A DNA stretch of 5,667 nt from Chloroflexota bacterium (lineage in GTDB: Bacteria > Chloroflexota > UBA6077 > CF-72): contig JAFAPL010000264.1 in the NCBI GenBank assembly GCA_019247135.1, positions 1 to 5,667 of the forward strand, written 5' to 3'. The position numbers were made by a program, and so were the translations under genes. Shown here piece after piece: positions 1-5,667 of this stretch. The number at the start of each line of letters is the position of its first letter. Position 1 is the stretch's first letter. The notes beneath the pieces were generated by a model. It was not told the DNA's origin. It saw nothing but the letters and a program-made list of their open reading frames with translations, and searched no databases.

Positions 1-271
1 CTGCAACTGGAGTCACTGGCGCGCCGCTCGGCGTCGGCGAACTGGTCGCTGTCGGCGACGGCGTGGCCGTACTCGTCGACGTGGCCGTAGTCGTTCGCGT
101 GGCAGTCGCCGTCGCTAGCGTCGGACCCACGGTCGGCGTACGCGGTGTCGCCGTCCGCGTCGCCGTCGCCGTCGTGGTCGTGGTCCACGTCGGCGTGGCG
201 GTAATCGTCGGCGTCGCCGACGGCGTGCTCACGGGCGTCAGCGTCGCGCACACCAGCAGAGTGTCGCAATC
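1..271 (-). pseudogene. Continuation of the Thr/Pro stalk in the original frame, running off the left edge
   Basis: From about 271 leftward the minus strand is open to position 1 in the frame of the 1534 start. It begins DCDTLLVCATLTPVSTPSAT, then gives about 70 residues dominated by Thr, Ala, Pro and Arg. It ends SSPTPSGAPVTPVA at the edge. There is no start signal or signal peptide here, so it is most simply the rest of the same stalk after a second frame change. The C-terminus, and any anchor or sorting motif, is outside the window. Confidence 0.5.
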
Positions 272-999
272 GCCAGCGGCGCCGGCGTGTCGGTGGGTTG
301 CCCGGTCGGTACCGGAGTGTTTGTCGGCGCCTGCGTGGGCGTGAGCGTCGGAGTCCGCGTGGCGGTCTGAGTTGGAGTCGGAGTCTGAGTCAGTGTCGGC
401 GTCGCAGTGACCGTGCGCGTGCCAGTCGGAGTGGCTGGTGGCGTCAGTGTGATCGTACTCGTCGGAGTTGCGGTTCCGGTCGGGCTAGGCGATTGCGTCG
501 GTGTTGGCGTCGCCGTACTGGTCGGTGTTGGTGTGAGCGTACTGGTCGGTGTTGGCGTGACCGTACTCGTCGGGAAGCTCAGCGAATCCGTGAACGCCAT
601 GTACACGGCGCTCGCCACGTTGTTCACGCAATCCGCCGGCTGGCTCACGTCAGCACTCACCGCACTCGGATTGTCGATCTGATACCCAGGCGGCGCTCCC
701 GTCTCCGTTACCTGGAAGGTCCCGTAGCTGACAGGGTCCACACACACCGTGCCATCGGCGCCCGTAGTGACGCTGGTCGAATACGCGTTCGGCCCGACGA
801 TCGAAAACGTTGCACCTGTCTGCGCCGCCCCGTCAGTTGATTTCTTGGCGATCACGATGGCGCCCAGTAACGCGTGCGGATTGGTGAACGCCGGCGGCGC
901 ATTCGGTGTTCCACTGGCACATGTGGCGCCGTGATCCACGACGACATTGACGGACTGAGTCGTGTCGAGCTCGTACAGGGGCGGCGGCGGAGCGCACAT
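238..999 (-). CDS. Second CnaB/SpaA-like domain plus Thr/Pro stalk, frameshifted fragment
   Basis: This 253-codon open frame starts formally at an ATG at 999, but it has no signal peptide and is probably the middle of the interrupted gene. Residues 46-138 form a CnaB-like domain. GAIVIAKKSTDG (46-57) has candidate lysines 52/53, TTGADGTVCV (78-87) is the typical turn, and GTFQVTETGAPPGY (93-106) is the family hallmark with Glu99. AFTDS (135-139) gives Asp138 as a possible isopeptide partner. Cys86 and Cys124 could form a disulfide. Residues 143-240 are almost entirely Thr, Pro, Ser and Ala, an extended and probably disordered or glycosylated stalk. The last residues (LCWCARR) break this pattern and end at TGA, consistent with a frame change shortly before. 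Confidence 0.6.
   Translation of the reverse strand: MCAPPPPLYELDTTQSVNVVVDHGATCASGTPNAPPAFTNPHALLGAIVIAKKSTDGAAQTGATFSIVGPNAYSTSVTTGADGTVCVDPVSYGTFQVTETGAPPGYQIDNPSAVSADVSQPADCVNNVASAVYMAFTDSLSFPTSTVTPTPTSTLTPTPTSTATPTPTQSPSPTGTATPTSTITLTPPATPTGTRTVTATPTLTQTPTPTQTATRTPTLTPTQAPTNTPVPTGQPTDTPAPLAIATLCWCARR
499..570 (-). repeat. Three tandem 24-nt units encoding TSTxTPTP
   Basis: On the minus strand 570-547, 546-523 and 522-499 encode TSTVTPTP, TSTLTPTP and TSTATPTP. The units differ at few bases and mark the start of the stalk. They are part of a coding low-complexity tract, not an intergenic array. Confidence 0.85.
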
Positions 1000-1150
1000 T
1001 GTTGAAGCCGAGTACGCTGTTGCTCGCCTGCCCCGTCAGGTTCACCGTGAGGCACGTCGAATAGCCGACGGTGAAGGATTGATTCGATCCGCTGATCAGT
1101 GGATGCGCATCCAGCGCAACCGATTGGCTGCCGCTCCTGGCCACCGGCTC
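1000..1150 (-). pseudogene. Orphaned end of the first CnaB-like domain, downstream of the TAG
   Basis: This continues the frame of the signal-peptide piece immediately after the stop. It reads EPVARSGSQSVALDAHPL, then STCLTVNLTGQASNS and VLGFNNV near 1000. The alternating hydrophobic strands and the closing FNN look like the last strands of a CnaB domain, where the isopeptide Asn usually sits. The frame turns to Arg-rich nonsense past about 985. It has no ribosome binding site or convincing start of its own, so it is best read as part of the interrupted gene. Confidence 0.5.
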
Positions 1151-1534
1151 CTAGCACACGGTGTAGGTGGCAATGTACGGCAACGGTGCAGTTGTGGTAC
1201 TGCCGAAGCCGCCACTCAGGGTGACGTTGACCTGGCCCTGGAGTGTGCCTCCTGGGCTCGTGCCGTGATACACGTCGAAGGTGACCGTGTAGCCGCTCAG
1301 GCTCGTGTCATTCCCATTGCACGATTGGGTGTTGCTGTTGACCCTGGCGCAGAGCGCCTTCTGCACAGTGATCGTCTGATGCCCCGCCGGCGTGGCCGTA
1401 GACGTGGGCGTGAGCGTTGCCGCGGCCTGGCTGAAGACCGTTGGCGCTGCCGCGTTGGCCGGGCCGGGCACGACCAACTGCATCTGGATCAAGGCCAGGC
1501 CGACGGCAACACTCAGGGCGGCAATGGCCCGCAT
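1151..1534 (-). CDS. N-terminal piece: signal peptide and first CnaB-like domain, cut by TAG
   Basis: This piece encodes 127 residues. Residues 1-28 are a Sec signal peptide: Arg2, a hydrophobic core AIAALSVAVGLALI, then PGPANA with likely cleavage after Ala28. Residues 40-50 (LTPTSTATPAG) form a short stalk-like linker. From residue 54, TITVQKALC starts a CnaB/SpaA-like beta domain with Lys59 as the candidate isopeptide lysine. The domain continues through LSGYTVTFDVYHG (79-91) to PYIATYTVC (119-127). In this family TVxE is the strand carrying the catalytic Glu. Here TAG falls just after TVC and the next codon is GAG. The same frame goes on without another stop for about 50 residues of matching character. 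The start lies 6 nt after the aquaporin stop, in the same frame, with no Shine-Dalgarno sequence. Translation probably depends on coupling to aqpZ. Confidence 0.6.
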   Translation of the reverse strand: MRAIAALSVAVGLALIQMQLVVPGPANAAAPTVFSQAAATLTPTSTATPAGHQTITVQKALCARVNSNTQSCNGNDTSLSGYTVTFDVYHGTSPGGTLQGQVNVTLSGGFGSTTTAPLPYIATYTVC

Positions 1535-1540
1535 TGGATT

Positions 1541-2287
1541 TCAGGCGCGCGCGACGGTCGTGGATCGCTCTGCTTCGCCGACGACCGGCTCCTCCGCCGA
1601 GACCGACAGCCATGAATAGGCGTAGCCCGCCAGCAGGGCCCCAACGATGGGCGCCAGCCAGAACAGCCACAACTGGGCAAGCGCCCAACCGCCGACGAAC
1701 ACCGCCGGACCGGTGCTGCGGGCGGGATTGACCGACAGGTTGGTGACTGGGATGCCAACCAGGTGAATCAGGGTGAGCCCGAGTCCGATGGCGATCGGAG
1801 CGAAGCCTTTCGGAGCGCGTCCGTCGGTCGCTCCCAGGATGATCATCAGGAACATGAAAGTCAGCACCAGCTCGGCCACGAGGCAGGCAAGCAAGGAGTA
1901 ACCGCCTGGCGAGTGATCCGCATAGCCATTCGCGGCGAATCCGGCCTGGACGTCGAACCCGGGCTTGCCCTGGGCAATCACCAGCAGCACTCCCGCCCCG
2001 ATGATCGCGCCGATCACCTGCGCCACGATGTACGGGGCGAGATCTCGGGCGGGGAATCGCTTTCCCGCCCATAGCCCGAGCGAGACGGCGGGGTTGAGGT
2101 GACAACCCGAGATGTGTCCAATTGCGTAGGCCATCGTGAGCACTGTCAGGCCAAACGCCAGCGCGACGCCGAGCAAACCAATTCCTACCTGTGGAAATGC
2201 CGCCGATATGACCGCGCTACCGCAGCCGCCCAGGACAAGCCAGAATGTTCCAATGAACTCGGCGGCGAGACGTTTCCTCAGGGACAT
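1541..2287 (-). CDS. aqpZ: Aquaporin Z-type water channel
   Basis: Inner-membrane MIP-family channel for water movement in osmotic adjustment. From the ATG it is 248 residues, close to E. coli AqpZ (231), and it aligns along nearly its whole length from memory: [19 protein letters not shown] at the start, [12 protein letters not shown] in the second helix, HSPGGYS (125-131) and GFAPIAIGL (161-169). The two half-helix motifs NPA (65-67) and NPAR (187-190) are intact. The selectivity-filter positions are Phe45, His175 and Arg190 as in AqpZ. The fourth, Thr183 in E. coli, is Leu184 here. Cys62 replaces the Gly just before HxNPA. The C-terminal tail (about 229-248) is longer and acidic. Six membrane helices are expected. 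The start is placed by similarity; a TTG at 2296 has better ribosome binding site spacing. The gene sits 142 nt after the upstream gene and ends 6 nt before the next start. Confidence 0.96.
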   Translation of the reverse strand: MSLRKRLAAEFIGTFWLVLGGCGSAVISAAFPQVGIGLLGVALAFGLTVLTMAYAIGHISGCHLNPAVSLGLWAGKRFPARDLAPYIVAQVIGAIIGAGVLLVIAQGKPGFDVQAGFAANGYADHSPGGYSLLACLVAELVLTFMFLMIILGATDGRAPKGFAPIAIGLGLTLIHLVGIPVTNLSVNPARSTGPAVFVGGWALAQLWLFWLAPIVGALLAGYAYSWLSVSAEEPVVGEAERSTTVARA

Positions 2288-2302
2288 CACAACCAACGCA
2301 AT

Positions 2303-2308
2303 CCTCCT
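2303..2308 (-). promoter_or_regulatory. Ribosome binding site of aqpZ (AGGAGG)
   Basis: AGGAGG is a perfect Shine-Dalgarno core on the minus strand. It is 15 nt from the ATG at 2287, 12 nt from a GTG at 2290 and 6 nt from a TTG at 2296, all in frame. The spacing therefore favours TTG (or GTG) over ATG. The choice changes the protein by only one to three residues, but it rules out the longer reading from 2410, whose first 38 residues are not aquaporin-like. Confidence 0.65.
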
Positions 2309-2362
2309 GCTGCGTACACACGGTACACCCCTAGTTCCGCCGAGTCTTGCAGCGCTGGTGCT

Positions 2363-2401
2363 CACCCGCGGCTCAAGCGCTGCACAGGGCGCTCGCGGGT
2401 G
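2363..2401 (-). terminator. Strong GC-rich hairpin between the membrane protein gene and aqpZ (possible terminator, no U-tract)
   Basis: The arms CACCCGCG (2363-2370) and CGCGGGTG (2394-2401) are perfectly complementary. AGCGC (2376-2380) and GCGCT (2389-2393) extend the stem to 13 pairs, with a 5-nt bulge (2371-2375) and an 8-nt loop (2381-2388). It lies 29 nt past the stop of the upstream gene and 76 nt before the aquaporin ATG. No T-run follows on either strand, so it is not a classic intrinsic terminator. It could be an attenuating, factor-dependent or mRNA-stabilising structure. Confidence 0.4.
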
Positions 2402-2429
2402 GAGTGGCAACCCGCGTGAATGATTGTGG

Positions 2430-3938
2430 TTACAAGGTCACTGGCAGCTGCGACTTGTAGTCGTTGTAGAGGCCTTGCAGCGTGTTCTGGAGTCGATCCA
2501 GGTTGGAGGTCTGGTCGGTTCCGATGATCCTGGTGAGGAAATCCTGCATGACCTTTTGCGGCGGGTCCGCAAGATCGCGGCCCATGATGTAGTCGACCAG
2601 TGGCTGGCTGATCGCGATCTTGCTCTCTTCGAGGCGAATCTGCTCGACCACGTTTTCCAGGACGTCGCCAGCCAGCCCGCGAAATGTCAGCGGACGTGGC
2701 TGGTTGGAGGCGCCCGGCATCATGCTCGAGAGCTCCGTCTGGAGCTGCGCAACGCGTGTCTCGAGCTCCTGGACAGTGGTAGTTCCGCGGTCCAACAAGC
2801 CCGTCCCTCGCGCGGCGAGAAAGCCGACCAGCGCGGTCACGCCGCCAGCCAGGCCACCTGCCGCGGGCTGTGAGGATGCCGGTGCGTTGAAGGCGGCCAA
2901 CAGCACAACAACTCCGATAGCCACCAGCGCCACGGCAATCACGATCCCGCCCAGGACCAGCAGGCCGCGTTTCCATGGTTCCAGTTGTGTACGCGCGTAA
3001 TTCCGTACCAGATTGCTGACGACGGCGGTTACTGGAAAACCGTCGATCTGGCGGCGGCCCGACAACAGGTCGTACCAGATCGCGAGCTGGGCCTCGAGCC
3101 CATCATTTAGCTTTTTGCGCTCGTCGCCAGTCGTGGGAATACCACTCCCCGAAACAGTCGATGGAGAGGACTGATTCGTGGACTCTGGCGGTGGTTGCGA
3201 CGTTTCTTTACTCGCCAGCTGGTTTCCTTCGTATGCGCGAGACCAGAAGCTGAGGCTCGCCGAGACGGCAGCTACCGTGCGCGCATCCATGATGGGCGCC
3301 AACGTCTCCAGGTGACGGCGAATCTTCGTGGTGCGCTCCCGCGCGAACTCATCGCGCCAGGCCACAGCCAGAGGATCGCTGGCATCGTCGGCCCGTTGAT
3401 CCGTCGCATCTCGGATCCGCCACTGCGTCAGACTCAATGCTTTCCCGAGCTCGTAGGCCGTCAACACGGCCGGGTTCTGATCGATGATCGTGTCGACGAT
3501 GTCGGCGTCCCACTGAGGAACCGCAATACCAATCCGTTGTTGGCCGGTAAGGTAGGCTGCAGTGGCGCCTGGATTGTTGCTGGCCGCGAGCAGCTCGTCG
3601 ATTCTCGCCAGCGTAGCGGCGGTCGAAGAAGGCTCGTTGTTGGCGCCAACGATCTGTTTACCGTCTGCCTTCAGCAGACTCGCGAGCTCGCGGACATGCT
3701 CCGCCGACGAGCGTTGGTGAGTCAAATCGGGTGGAAAGTCATCCTCCGCGGAGGGCGATAGCGGAGGCGCCTTCCATGAGTTGAGTCGTCCAACCAGCTC
3801 CTCGAGCGCCCAGCCGAATCGGAACGCAGCGCGCACCTGGTCCAGCGAGGACGGCGGAGCACCAGCGGCGGCTGGCGGGTGTGGCGTTGTCGGTGCGATC
3901 GCGAGCTTTTCGAGGGTCGGAGCCTGCGTGTCTGGCAT
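2430..3938 (-). CDS. Conserved-looking membrane protein of unknown function (502 aa)
   Basis: I do not recognise a named family. The ATG at 3938 has a purine-rich ribosome binding site, and the gene ends in TAA at 2430. Residues 1-32 are Pro/Ala-rich and probably disordered. Residues 33-235 are predicted mostly helical, with [13 protein letters not shown] at 43-55 and a charged segment around 172-210. Residues 240-270 are a Ser/Pro/Thr-rich linker. A helical section (271-322) leads into a strong membrane segment at about 325-351, preceded by WKR. A second, Gly-rich hydrophobic segment lies at about 360-382. A probable short coiled coil follows (385-405), then a helical C-terminal domain. There is no signal peptide. 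Two membrane passes with both long ends in the cytoplasm would fit WKR before the first segment and Arg residues after the second. The gene begins 18 nt after the oxidase stop, so co-transcription is likely, but the sequence shows no catalytic motif that would assign a role. Confidence 0.85.
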   Translation of the reverse strand: MPDTQAPTLEKLAIAPTTPHPPAAAGAPPSSLDQVRAAFRFGWALEELVGRLNSWKAPPLSPSAEDDFPPDLTHQRSSAEHVRELASLLKADGKQIVGANNEPSSTAATLARIDELLAASNNPGATAAYLTGQQRIGIAVPQWDADIVDTIIDQNPAVLTAYELGKALSLTQWRIRDATDQRADDASDPLAVAWRDEFARERTTKIRRHLETLAPIMDARTVAAVSASLSFWSRAYEGNQLASKETSQPPPESTNQSSPSTVSGSGIPTTGDERKKLNDGLEAQLAIWYDLLSGRRQIDGFPVTAVVSNLVRNYARTQLEPWKRGLLVLGGIVIAVALVAIGVVVLLAAFNAPASSQPAAGGLAGGVTALVGFLAARGTGLLDRGTTTVQELETRVAQLQTELSSMMPGASNQPRPLTFRGLAGDVLENVVEQIRLEESKIAISQPLVDYIMGRDLADPPQKVMQDFLTRIIGTDQTSNLDRLQNTLQGLYNDYKSQLPVTL

Positions 3939-3946
3939 CGAATGTA

Positions 3947-3954
3947 TTCCCCCT
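3947..3954 (-). promoter_or_regulatory. Ribosome binding site of the 502-residue membrane protein gene
   Basis: On the minus strand AGGGGGAA lies 8 nt before the ATG at 3938. It falls inside the 18-nt gap after the oxidase stop codon (TGA at 3959-3957). This supports the ATG at 3938 and translation from a shared message. Confidence 0.6.
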
Positions 3955-3956
3955 GT

Positions 3957-5667
3957 TCAGCCTGACGCCACCATGCGGACCTCCAGCTGATAGCCCGCGT
4001 CGGTGCGTGTGAGTGGTCCGGTCACCGTAAACCGGCGCGATGCGTCGGACGCCGCGTCCGAGCTGAGCGAGGCGAAGGCTGACAGCTCCTCCGGGCTGGC
4101 TGGCTGCGGCAGCCGCACAGCGCGATCCCACTGGACCTTATCCATCGGCCCCAGCGGCACCAGAGACAGCGACGGCGTGATGTCCGCGCTCGACAGGCGT
4201 AGGCCCCCATCCTGCCTCTGGACCGTGCCAGATACTGTCACTTCGAAACCGCGGATGACGTAGCTGTCATTCACCAGTTGGTGGAATTGTTGGGGCCAGC
4301 GCTCGATTGGCGGCAAGCCGTTATCGGCCAGAAACACGGTGGCCGTCGAGGCCACCCCGTCCGGGATCGGGTCGACGTGCTGGACTCGATCCAGCGCCTG
4401 TAGACCCTCATGAGCACCGCCCCAACACGCGGCGATCCCGTACGGGCACGTCCCAGTGATGCCGACCACCACGCGTGTTCCAGAGGCTGCCTCGAGGATG
4501 GCGGCGCGCTGCGCGAACGCATCCATTGGCCGCGGCTCGCCCGGGCCTGGCACGCTCACCGTGAGTACCTCCGCCTGGGCCACGCGCGGCTGCTGAGTCA
4601 CTCCAACCGAGCTGATCCGGACGATGCTGGCGATGGACGGGACGCCGAGCCCATTCAACACGAACAGCATGTAATGTCCGGGTGGACAGGCGTTGGCCGA
4701 GGCTGGAGCCGTGATGTCGAGACCAGTCCCGGATGACTTGAACGCGAGCGAATTGTAGCGCTGACCGGTGTTGAACGAATGCGTTACAGACGAGAGCCGG
4801 ATCCAGCTCACCGTCTTGATGTCGGCTGCCTGAGGCGTCTCGACGTCAAACGTCTCGCCATAACCGATACTCGCCGGCGCCGAGGTAATTACCGGCCGTG
4901 CGCCCTTGAAGAGATATGGCGGCGAAAAGATCTGCGCGTCCCGATGCGTGTCCGTTGGATCGTTCTGTTGCTGGACTGCTTCGATCGGGAAGAATTCACC
5001 ACCACCAGCACTCAGCACCCGTCCATCCGGCAGCAGCACCGCCGTCGAATGGTAGCAGCGGTCAATCGATTCCGCGGCCATCTGGGTCCAGCTTCCGTTC
5101 GCGGGATTCCAAAGCTCGGCGATATGTACTGCCTGGCCCAGGTCCAGATTGTTGAAGTTCTGCGGCGGGCCACCGCCACCACCGCGCGTACCACCGGTCA
5201 CCAGGACTGTTCCGTCGGCCAGAATGGTGGCGTTATGCTGGCGACGCGGAAAGTGCATCGGCTGCGTGGGCTGCCAGGCAGGTTTTGCAGCGCCCATGTC
5301 GAGCAACTCTGCGTTGGGCGTCGGCGCATTGCCGCCACCGATGTAGATAACTTTGTCGGCATCGTAAAGCACTGATGGCGCGTAATCACGTTGAGCATTC
5401 GCCCGCATGGTGGGGAGCTTCGCCCACGTTCCACGGCCGGAGATGTCGAAGGACCACGTTTGCGCCAACGACCCGGTGCTGATGACGCGCCCGCTCACTG
5501 CGACGTGCAGCCTGGGATAGAGATCGAAAGCCGCCTGGTCCTGGTTGCTGTTCAGTTCGGTCAGGGCCCCGTTCGTCCACGCCTCCGGTACCGTATTGGG
5601 AGCCCCGACCTTGCCCGACGCATCGCGAAAGCTGCCTGACAAGATCAACACGCTGCCATCCGGGAGC
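3957..5667 (-). CDS. Galactose oxidase-like Kelch copper oxidase, 5'-truncated by the window edge
   Basis: The frame is open to the right edge. It reads LPDGS upstream of a GTG at 5651, so that GTG is an internal Val and the true start is outside. About 569 residues are visible, numbered here from the first visible Leu. Kelch-type blades are marked by LPDGSVLILSG (1-11), a DYAPSVLY..DKVIYIGGG strand pair (94-112), ILADGTVLVTGG (148-159) and LLPDGRVLSAGGG (211-223). RCYHSTA (203-209) matches the Tyr-His copper ligands of galactose/glyoxal oxidases (Tyr205, His206). VTHSF (294-298) supplies the second ligand His296, inside an early-set domain of DUF1929 type (about 245-352). The thioether Cys and Tyr would lie upstream and cannot be checked. 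Such enzymes oxidise alcohols or aldehydes to aldehydes or acids and release H2O2, normally outside the cytoplasm. Residues from about 360 form an extra C-terminal region not typical of the family, with two Cys in a TCPYGIAACWGG segment. Family assignment is confident; substrate is unknown. Confidence 0.9.
   Translation of the reverse strand, partial: LPDGSVLILSGSFRDASGKVGAPNTVPEAWTNGALTELNSNQDQAAFDLYPRLHVAVSGRVISTGSLAQTWSFDISGRGTWAKLPTMRANAQRDYAPSVLYDADKVIYIGGGNAPTPNAELLDMGAAKPAWQPTQPMHFPRRQHNATILADGTVLVTGGTRGGGGGPPQNFNNLDLGQAVHIAELWNPANGSWTQMAAESIDRCYHSTAVLLPDGRVLSAGGGEFFPIEAVQQQNDPTDTHRDAQIFSPPYLFKGARPVITSAPASIGYGETFDVETPQAADIKTVSWIRLSSVTHSFNTGQRYNSLAFKSSGTGLDITAPASANACPPGHYMLFVLNGLGVPSIASIVRISSVGVTQQPRVAQAEVLTVSVPGPGEPRPMDAFAQRAAILEAASGTRVVVGITGTCPYGIAACWGGAHEGLQALDRVQHVDPIPDGVASTATVFLADNGLPPIERWPQQFHQLVNDSYVIRGFEVTVSGTVQRQDGGLRLSSADITPSLSLVPLGPMDKVQWDRAVRLPQPASPEELSAFASLSSDAASDASRRFTVTGPLTRTDAGYQLEVRMVASG

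Larger units (their letters stand above)
1..573 (-). repeat. Low-complexity Thr/Pro-coding tract
   Basis: Degenerate repeats of ACG/CCG/ACC-type codons cover the whole stretch, seen on the plus strand as recurring CGTCGGCGT and GTCGGTGTTGG. The composition is far from that of the neighbouring genes and keeps several frames open on both strands. Such tracts change length easily by slippage, which may explain the frame change inside it. Confidence 0.75.
1..1534 (-). pseudogene. Interrupted gene for a secreted CnaB-domain protein with a Thr/Pro-rich stalk; continues off the left edge
   Basis: Read across its breaks, this region encodes one coherent protein. It has a signal peptide, a short Thr/Pro linker, a first CnaB/SpaA-like domain (about 1370-1000), a second one (864-586) and a Thr/Pro stalk from 573 to position 1. 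The frame of the start (1534) continues past a TAG at 1153-1151 as sensible sequence to about 1000. It then shifts by one base near a CCCC run (978-981 on plus) into the frame used down to about 290. It returns to the original frame between 290 and 240, from where it is open to the window edge. CnaB domains on Pro/Thr stalks are typical of surface adhesins and pilin-like proteins, often stabilised by Lys-Asn/Asp isopeptide bonds. That role is inferred here. The neighbouring genes are intact, so this may be true decay, but sequencing or assembly error is not excluded. Confidence 0.7.

Noticed and set aside
63..344. Plus-strand open frame rich in Val, Gly and Ala
   Set aside because: It is the antisense of the Thr/Pro codon repeats; its Val/Ala/Gly bias is a mirror of ACN/CCN codons and it has no family resemblance.
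1..580. Possible CRISPR or direct-repeat array
   Set aside because: The repeats are short, degenerate, contiguous without unique spacers, and explained by Thr/Pro codons.
298..840. Plus-strand open frame of 180 codons, very Arg-rich
   Set aside because: Opposite strand of the stalk and second CnaB-like domain; Arg-rich shadow composition.
962..1615. Plus-strand open frame of 217 codons
   Set aside because: It spans the aquaporin end and the broken secreted gene antisense, is Arg-rich, and resembles no protein I know.
1308..2105. Minus-strand open frame of 265 codons overlapping the aquaporin in another frame
   Set aside because: Arg/Gly/His-rich shadow; the overlapping frame is an unmistakable aquaporin.
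2296..2380. Sigma-70-type promoter for aqpZ
   Set aside because: TTGAGC is present on the minus strand, but no acceptable -10 hexamer lies at a suitable distance.
3195..3761. Plus-strand open frame of 188 codons
   Set aside because: Antisense to the 502-residue membrane protein gene, whose hydrophobic segments and ribosome binding site support the minus strand.
4779..5375. Plus-strand open frame of 198 codons
   Set aside because: Antisense to the Kelch propeller of the oxidase, where clear motifs are on the minus strand.

Overview
The window is GC-rich bacterial DNA with every recognisable gene on the minus strand, so transcription runs from high to low coordinates. The long Thr/Pro stalk (TPTPTS-type repeats) on a secreted CnaB-like protein, next to a galactose-oxidase-like Kelch protein, is a style I associate with Chloroflexota. 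That is an inference from style; no marker gene is present. Other GC-rich environmental phyla remain possible.

Layout in transcription order. (1) 5667-3957: the C-terminal part of a galactose oxidase/glyoxal oxidase-like copper radical oxidase. Its 5' end lies outside the window. It carries a Kelch propeller, an early-set (DUF1929-type) domain and an unusual extension of about 210 residues with a Cys-rich segment. (2) 3938-2430: a 502-residue membrane protein of unknown function, starting 18 nt after the oxidase stop and probably co-transcribed with it. (3) A 142-nt gap holding a strong GC-rich hairpin and an AGGAGG ribosome binding site. (4) 2287-1541: an aquaporin Z-type water channel, intact, with both NPA motifs. 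(5) 1534 to the left edge: a secreted, probably surface-exposed protein with a signal peptide, two CnaB/SpaA-like beta-sandwich domains and a Thr/Pro-rich stalk. It is interrupted by one in-frame TAG and two frame changes of opposite sign.

The oxidase and its downstream membrane protein look like a functional pair. The aquaporin is a self-contained housekeeping-type gene. Its stop codon lies six bases before the secreted-protein start, and the two are in the same reading frame. The broken secreted gene is the most unusual part: the encoded protein can be reconstructed almost completely across the breaks, so either the gene decayed recently or the sequence has local errors. I see no RNA genes, CRISPR array, transposase or attachment site. 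I found no convincing evidence of a wholly new system. The best leads are the oxidase C-terminal extension, the unassigned membrane protein beside it, and the broken CnaB-stalk gene.
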